DNA of 64,000 nt from Lepidodermella squamata. Its lineage: Eukaryota > Gastrotricha. Positions 56,788 to 64,000 of the stretch are shown here, in pieces. The position numbers were made by a program, and so were the translations under genes. The first letter of the stretch is position 1. Every line of letters begins with the position of its first letter. Where the stretch lies: NCBI GenBank assembly GCA_047495785.1, contig JBLDXI010000042.1, forward strand, positions 3,534,001 to 3,598,000, read 5' to 3'. The notes below the pieces were generated by a model. The model saw only the letters and a program-made list of their open reading frames with translations. It made no database searches and was not told where the DNA came from.

Positions 56788-59700
56788 GTTTCAAATCATC
56801 ATCATCGTAAAATTTTGGCGATTTTTCCAGTTAAATTCTATAATATATTAGGATATAGGAAATATTATTGCGATGATGAGTGTGTCAATATCGATATTGC
56901 GTAATTAAACATGAAGTGGGGGCGAGTGCGCGGGCGGGGTCAAGCGGCGCCCGGCTGATACCAGCGGCTCAAAGATGCGCTACAACAAAAGTAACAATAT
57001 CTCAACGCGCGGGTATAATATTATCACGATCATCATCTCATCGCTCTAATCCCATTCCTCCTCGCCCTATTGAAAATATTGTAGCATTATAACGCCGTAC
57101 CATTTCGATGTTTTGACTATTTTCTAAACCAGGTGGGGCGGGCTGCCTTTCGCGCCTCTAGTGGTTAGGTACACAAAACAGTCTCAACACAATCGTAAAC
57201 AAGTGCGATAATCCCGATGAGATGCAATATATAAGTCACAAAAACGCAACGCCTCGAGGCCTATTATTGTTATAATTGGAAAAATGTATATCTTTAAGGT
57301 GGCCTGGGGTGGTTGAAAATAAAAAACTTGAGTCATCCCTGAGGAGTATCTCTTTTTGCCGTTGTTGTTGTGTACAACAATAAGAAGTATCTATTGCCAT
57401 CGGGGTAATTTTTCAGTTAATCAAAGCGCAAGAAAAGAACACAAACAAAGAAATTCAATACGAAATTTTTAGTTTTATTAAATTTACGAGTTTGATATTA
57501 TGATTACTTATATTGTTATTTCGATGTGCCGCGAACTATATATAAGACGCATATATATGAGAAAATTTTATACTTATTATTAAGGCGGCGCTTGCGCGTT
57601 TGTGTCACCTTTGTTGCGTCTTATAAATCAAGCGATGCGATTTATCGCGTACTTCCGATCGGCGAAAAGAGGCCGATTTAAAATATTTTTCGCGTCCATA
57701 ACTTTTGGGCCCTTCGGAAAAAAGTTCGAAGTCTAATGTAATATTTTCGAAAAATAAATATATACATTCGCCGTGTTTGTATAAACGAAGGAAAATATTG
57801 TTTTTCGAGCATCGATGCGATTTTCGTGAATGGGAAATATATAATTATTATTTATGCTTTTATTCGACCGCGCTCCTACATAACGTTTCGCGTGTAATTT
57901 TTGTTACGCCAAGCGCAACATGGCCTAAATTAATAGGAAAAATCATTATTTCGCGCGTTAATATAATTGCTGATGCGATAGATAACAACGTAGGAAGTCA
58001 AATATATCGCGTCACGCACTGGTGAGAATAAAGTTTTACGCTAAAATAGCGCGCAGATGATATCATAATGAACAAAACGCAGTAATTAGACAGGATAAAT
58101 TCAGGATTTCATTTGTTGATGCCGTCACGGCGAAACGCTCAGTTTAACAGCAAATATCGGTAAACAATAAACAACAAGGTATGGTAATAAAGTTCCCGAA
58201 AAATCGGAATTTTTCGTGGTCGCAAATGATGTCTATGCGTCGATAATAGACACCGCTGTAATATGTCTGGTGACTCGTGGGTTAATCGCGCGTGCCAGGG
58301 CGCTTCCGGTAAAAGTGTCTCGTGAGCGATAAAATGTATAGGTCACGCGCGCGCTTATTTGGCCCAACTGCCCCTGCGAAATATACCTACGTAGTCGAGC
58401 ATAAGCGGTTTTATGACACGTGCGCGGAAGCTGGTATCACATCATCATCGCATCGAGTGCCGACTAGCAGGTAGGCAGGCAGGCAGGGTAACAGCCAGGT
58501 ATATTTGTGAGATGACAACGCGCATTAGACGTGTGACAAAAACTGCGCAGCCAGGGCAAACAAAAAAGCCGCAGGAAAAATACCTACATATTATTACCTA
58601 TACCTACCCACCTGTAATGAAGAAATAGCGATGAGCCGGCGTATATTATTGTTCAAGTTCGGGTTTATTGGCCCATCGGCGCAGGCCGGCGCCGTACAAA
58701 AGACGCCAAGCAGAGTGAAAGGCGAAACTTCCGCGTCGCCACAAGCACAAACAAGATATCCTACATATAGTACACATATATAACGCAGGGTGTTCAATGC
58801 GTGTGCGCCTTGTTGAAAAGCTAAGATATAGTATTAATATTCCTAATAATACGCGAAATTATTTCTCAGCTCACCGCACCTTAATATAATTACTATCTCA
58901 TTTTGTTGTTCATCATCTCCGCGATGATGGATGGCGCCCTTGAAAGTTCAAGCGCGCATAGTTCCGCGCGAGACAAGCAAAAAACGAGTGTGTTTGTATT
59001 TTTCACACCTGTATTAAGGCGTTGCAACCGCGCAGCAAATAACAAACAAGTCAGAAAGGTGTTAATCGAGTTTGAAAAAGCCAAACTTTCTATGTCATCA
59101 TCAGGTCGAATCTTGTTTTTCTCTGCGCACCTAAAAAAATTGCCATAAAATATTTAAAAATTCGCACTAAAATATAAAATCGAGAGGGAATTGAAAAATG
59201 AAAATTGCAGGAGCGTAATATATAATATTTCGCAAAATATTTTCATAGCACCTATTCGCGACTTTTAATCAGGAAAAAACAGTTATTGTTTACCTGTAAA
59301 AAAATAAGGATTAAATTAGGAAAAAATTCTCACGGCCTAAAATTAAAAACTTGATTTATGATGATGTTCGATATTAATCTGAGGAATTTTGTTGTTACAG
59401 CTTTTATTGCAGTCAGTTAACGCGTGTTATAAACCTATTGTTGGTTTTAGCGTTGCAAAATGAAGCGGCGAACCGTTTTCTGTCGCACCGAGTTTTCACG
59501 GACCAAAAGTAGCGCGCGCGTGTTGTCGCAAAGGTGAGACGCGAGCGAGCAAAAGCGTTTAGCTTAAAAATTATGATAATATTTATACAAATTATTAACA
59601 ACACACTCGACCGCGAGCGACAGCGCCGTGATTTTATACAACGCTCAATTTTATTACAATAATATCACCATGCCTAATTTTGCGACAATTGTGCCGTGTC

Positions 59701-60184
59701 ATTATAGCAATCTCGCGCCGCACGTGAGCGCTTGCACATTTGAGTTCTAGCTTTTACCTCCATAAAACATAATATAAAAAGGGCGACAAATTGACGCGCA
59801 GTTGACAAAATAATATTTCTCTAGATGGGACATAATAAAATGCGGAAAATCTGACAACAAAGCCGCAATTGTGATGATGTTGAAAAACAAAATATTATCA
59901 CTATTTTAATCCGAGCTAAAATACAATTGAAGATGGAGTCACTCAGCGATTTTACGGCTTCATTCTTCAAGTGCATTTTTTTCCGGGGAAAACATAATAA
60001 TTATAATAAGCAAACACAAGGTAGGCGTAAGTAAATTTGGCCGAAAAATTCCTGATCTCGAAAACAATTTTTTCGCTGTTTTTTTAGCGAGTACTTGCCA
60101 TTATTTACTACTATTAAACAATAGGTACTTTAGCTCATCTATATACTAGATATTATATTGGATCGGAATGAGTGGTAATTTTGG

Positions 60185-60360
60185 CAAACACCATGTAAAG
60201 CCACTTTACATTGTCTCAAAAAGCCAGATAAACAACGAGAGATGCGATAACATGATGTAAAGGTTGGTTTTTCAAGGGCTTTACATCATGATGTTGTTTA
60301 GAAGTGAGATGATGATATCATTTACCGATAGCTAAATGATGATATTGTAAATAGCTTACC
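60185..60360. repeat. Cluster of small inverted repeats
   Basis: ATGTAAAG-CCA-CTTTACAT near 60193-60211 is a perfect 8-base stem. CATGATGTAAAG at 60251-60262 pairs with CTTTACATCATG at 60279-60290 around a 16-base loop. A third weaker stem (GATATCATTTA with TAAATGATGATATT) lies near 60313-60350. The words TTTACAT and ATGTAAAG recur through the cluster. Confidence 0.6.
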
Positions 60361-61061
60361 ACAGCGCGGTTTTGCTTAACAAACCTGTTGATTTTGCGAT
60401 GGCTCGCGTGCTTTTCAGGTCGCGCAATGTCAAAAGAACAATGAAACGTATAATTCGCCTAGTCATAAAATTAGCTGACCTAAAATTCCAGCTTAAAATA
60501 TATTCTATAGGTAGCTATGAAAAGGTAATCGCAGGTTTCGATTCTGCAGTCGTATTTGTTTTGTAAATTTTCGCCTCTCGTCGAAGGAGAGGCCCAAGAA
60601 ATCGCCCGAAGGCTCATTGAATGTTCCCACGCACGGAAATCTTTAGTAAAAGGCGAAAGATTTGTACGTTTTGCGCGGAAACCAGAGTACTAATTTTTGT
60701 AAATTTCACGACCGCGTCTCACAGTCGCCATCCAAATGGTTACTGGATTGATTTGCATATTCACAAAACTTTGAAAACACGCTTTCATTTAGGTTTTAAT
60801 CAGGGTTTAATCAATGATCGAAAGAAAAGGGTTAACTTTGAGCCTTGAAAACATCTGAATTGGTGATCTTGGCGCCCCAATCTTCCTGTTACAGGTAGCT
60901 CTTAGGTATGGATAAGCCAGGTGAAATTCGGGTTTTGTCATTGTTGCGAAACAAAAATTACAAATGTACCTACACTTTTCCCTCAATCGGCATCAATAAA
61001 TGTACTAATATAATGAATGTAATCTTCAAGAGTCAATTTTAAATTAGGAAGGAAGGAAAGT

Positions 61062-61109
61062 GAAATAATAAATAATAATAAATAAAAATAAATAAAAATA
61101 AATAAAAAT
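61062..61109. repeat. AATA/AAATA simple repeat
   Basis: Plus-strand run of AAT, AATA and AATAAA units directly next to the tRNA-Glu gene. Confidence 0.9.
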
Positions 61110-61111
61110 TG

Positions 61112-61183
61112 TTCCCAGACCGGGAATCGAACCCGGGCCGCCGCGGTGAAAGCGCGGAATCCTAACCACTAGACCATCAGGGA
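61112..61183 (-). tRNA. tRNA-Glu (TTC)
   Basis: A 72-base cloverleaf on the minus strand. It has acceptor start TCCCTGA, D arm TGGTCTAGTGGTTAGGA, anticodon loop CTTTCAC with TTC, T arm with GGTTCGATTCC, and discriminator A. It closely follows animal tRNA-Glu. The acceptor stem has one T-T mismatch at position 5. A box A/box B pair is present within the gene. Confidence 0.93.
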
Positions 61184-61637
61184 TGATAAAAGATATGCGC
61201 GGTAATCATAACATACACATTCTGATGGGTTTTCGATGTTTTCTGTAAAAACTTGATAAAAAGACTGCTGAGACCAAATTTCGCAAAGAAATAATGTGAA
61301 CTTCCGTTCGCCGCGAGCAGGTAACGTCTTTTGTTTTATTCAGTTGCTAACGAACGATTCAATTCATATTTCGATCACAAATTTATTCCTGATGATGAAT
61401 TAGCTGAAAATGTTTCAACAAATCGAGACATTTTTTGCGTCAAAATGTTATTTGAACGAGTCCTACTTCTTCTTAGCCGCTATAAGCCGGATCCAATTAC
61501 GACGGGTTGACATGCATTAATTGCGCCATTTATATGATCCTGTTTAAAATCTCTTTTATTCGATTTATTGATGCTAAATCCAACACTTGATCCTGATTTT
61601 TCTGGGAATTAAATTGAACACTGTAGCAACAACTTGT
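61184..61637. other. Intergenic, H4 downstream region
   Basis: No gene seen between tRNA-Glu and the histone H4 stem-loop. Confidence 0.4.
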
Positions 61638-61653
61638 GGCCCTGAAAAGGGCC
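61638..61653 (-). terminator. Histone 3' stem-loop
   Basis: The minus-strand sequence GGCCCTTTTCAGGGCC followed by ACAA lies about 50 bases past the H4 stop. It is the classic 3' stem-loop of replication-dependent, non-polyadenylated histone mRNA, bound by SLBP. Confidence 0.95.
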
Positions 61654-61700
61654 GGTTAGTAGTCGAAAGCTGCTGGTGAGAGCTGTAGTCAGTTGACCGC

Positions 61701-62286
<586 letters not shown>

Positions 62287-64000
62287 TTAGCGCAGAATGA
62301 CGGATAGCGGGCCGTTTTTCGACGGCCACACAGCGTGCTGACCAGCCAGGTGCTTGATCACCTTCAAGTTCTTCGTTGCTCGTGCCAGGTAGCGCCGGCA
62401 GCGAAGGACGACGTGTCGGCAGAAGAGCCTCACACCGGCAAGCTGATGTAGCTCGCTAATGCGAGTATCGCGAGGCAGATGAAGCGCCGTCCGAAGAGCG
62501 GCGTTCTGGACAACTTGTAGATTCGCGACGCGGGACGGCTTGTTGAGACGGCCAACCCACGCCGGTGCGCCATATTCCATCACAGATCGGATCAGCTGCT
62601 TGTAGACTAGCAGTGCCGACCTGACGCTGAAGCCAAGACGTTTGCCAGCAACGAGGCGCAGGCCATTAAGGCGGCGCTTGCACTTGTCGGCAACCGTGCG
62701 GAAGTGCTCGCGGAACGAGAGCCGCGAGTCGAAAGTCACGCCTAGGTACTTCGTGCTGTCGACGACTTCGAGTTTGACGCCATCGACAAACAGCTCGACA
62801 TCTTTCGGCGAGTGCTTCTTGTTGTTACGTCGAAACAACATCGCCACACACTTCGTCGGGTTCAGAGGCAGCCGCCACATCCGGCTCCAGCGAGAGACCC
62901 GGTCGAGAGCGGCTTGCACCACCTTGGCCGCGGTTTTAACATCGCGGGCCGAGGCAGCCGTCATCGCATCGTCGGCAAACGACGCGTTCGTCGGGTTGTC
63001 AGTGTCGGCCAACAGGTTGGCCGTGAAAATGATGAATAAGACCGGTGAAAGCGAGCTGCCTTGCGGCACGCCAGCCTTAATTGCGAACAGTCGGCTGATT
63101 GCCTCGCCGACCCGTACGCAGAACTGCCGATCGCGGAGAAACGACGACAGCCAACGGACGAGGCCGACCGGAACCTTCTTTGGCGCCAGCTCGACTAGCT
63201 TCAGACGCAGCCCATCGTGCCACACGGCGTTGAATGCGCCCTTGAAATCGATGAAGGCCGCCACCGTTGCTCTTCGCCGTGTAAAACCGCGAGCGACCAA
63301 CTCCGACAGCCGAAACAGTGCGTCGTCGGTCGAGCGCAGCAAACGGAATCCGCTCTGGTGTTCGGGTAGAATTCCGGCTCGTTCTGCCATCTCGAGTAGC
63401 CGCCGTGCGAGAATCAACTCCAGCAGCTTTGCGATTGTAGGCAAGAGCGAGACCGGTCGATAACCGTCCGGTGTAGACAAATCCTTGCCCGCCCGAGGCA
63501 GCGGCACGATTACGGCGATTTTCCACCGCCGCGGGACGTAGCCAGTTGCCAAGGACAGGTTGAACAAGCAGCGCAGATGCCGGTGAAGCGTCGCGCCGCC
63601 CCGCTTGATTAGCAGATTGCTGATGTCGTCCAGACCCGGTGCTTTGAGTCGCAGCCCTCGAACGGCCCGTCGAAATTCGGACCGGCTGATGAGAAGCGAC
63701 CTATCGGCGTTGCGTCTCGCGTCGCCCACCGGGAGAGGGTTTAAAACATCACTACATTTTTCTGGAAAAGCGACACTGACCTGGTTATGAAGCGCGGCCC
63801 CCTCGGCACACTGGGGTGGCCGCGCATCGCCTTCGAATGAGCTGCACAGGTGCTGCCCAATTACGTCGGCTCGCTGTTCGTCGGTCGTCGCCATAGAACC
63901 ATCGGGCGCCTTGATCGGCTTGAACCGGGCCCTCGGGGTGTAGCCCTCGCCCGAGCTGACCTGCTGGTACTGCCGCCAGAAAGACCGCATGTTGATGTGG
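62287..64000 (-). mobile_element. Non-LTR retrotransposon reverse transcriptase (partial)
   Basis: An uninterrupted frame of at least 570 codons enters from the window end and stops at 62287. Reverse transcriptase motifs come in order: LKAPGLDDISN, YRPVSLLPTIAKLLE, LPEHQSGFR, catalytic motif A FIDFKGAFNAVW, AGVPQGSSLSPVLF, motif C SFADDAMTAA with the DD pair, and KYLGVTFDSRLSF. The C-terminal thumb-like part with LIRSVMEYGAPAW is typical of the Jockey/CR1 group. An endonuclease domain would lie upstream, outside the window. Intact motifs and high G+C against an A/T-rich setting suggest a recent insertion. The 3' UTR is nearly absent: the TAA stop runs straight into AAAAA near 62280. The element lies about 270 bases upstream of histone H4. 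Confidence 0.92.

Larger units (their letters stand above)
56788..61111. other. Long gene-poor interval
   Basis: A 4.3-kb stretch without a convincing gene. The longest open frames (about 100 codons) show no motif or codon bias. It contains many CGCG/GCGC words and A/T-rich tracts, a cluster of small hairpins at 60185-60360 and a simple repeat at 61062-61109. It includes the upstream region of the cadherin gene, whose regulation it may hold. Non-coding RNA genes cannot be excluded. Confidence 0.5.

Noticed and set aside
62642-63463. Plus-strand 273-codon frame
   Set aside because: Antisense shadow of the GC-rich reverse transcriptase.

Overview
The window is nuclear DNA of an invertebrate animal with a compact genome. 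It has metazoan orthologues (CUL3, RAP2, UXS1, ADHFE1, LSG1, IGHMBP2, a cadherin, a Cys-loop receptor, a GABA-B-type receptor), most introns only about 50-60 bp, GT..AG splice sites with loose acceptors (CAG, TAG, AAG), a replication-type histone H4 with a 3' stem-loop, and two nuclear tRNAs. The loose acceptors argue against a typical nematode. A tardigrade or another small ecdysozoan fits, but the species cannot be named from the sequence.

Layout. 1-9.3 kb: two tandem multi-exon genes (minus strand) of one unrecognised helical-repeat family, the second cut by the window start. 9.5-16.2 kb: LSG1, TTC36 and CUL3, all minus. 17.6-31.3 kb: RAP2, ADHFE1, UXS1 and the IGHMBP2-type helicase, all plus. 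The helicase gene has two large introns. The first holds a complete class C GPCR on the opposite strand. The second holds a small inverted-repeat element, a diverged direct repeat and a broken reading frame. 32.4-34.8 kb: a caspase-fold-like single-exon gene, tRNA-Ile and a Cys-loop receptor. 34.9-44.8 kb: three intronless CocE/NonD (S15-type) hydrolases of bacterial or fungal type, a cytosolic sulfotransferase, a 143-bp-arm hairpin and a decayed second copy of the Cys-loop receptor. 45.1-50.2 kb: three related predicted secreted proteins and a Gly/Lys repeat secreted protein. 50.9-56.8 kb: a transmembrane cadherin. 56.8-61.1 kb: a gene-poor stretch. 61.1-64 kb: tRNA-Glu, histone H4 and the 3' half of a non-LTR retrotransposon that runs off the window.

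The conserved genes are housekeeping (60S export, ubiquitin ligase scaffold, small GTPase, 2-hydroxyglutarate metabolism, UDP-xylose synthesis). The accessory part is 31-50 kb: tandem duplication of a receptor-hydrolase pair, probable horizontal acquisition of the hydrolases, a sulfotransferase among them, and a block of lineage-specific secreted proteins. Exon joins were read by eye. For most genes the exon lengths sum to whole codons, which supports the models; the two family genes at 1-9.3 kb and the cadherin tail are less certain.
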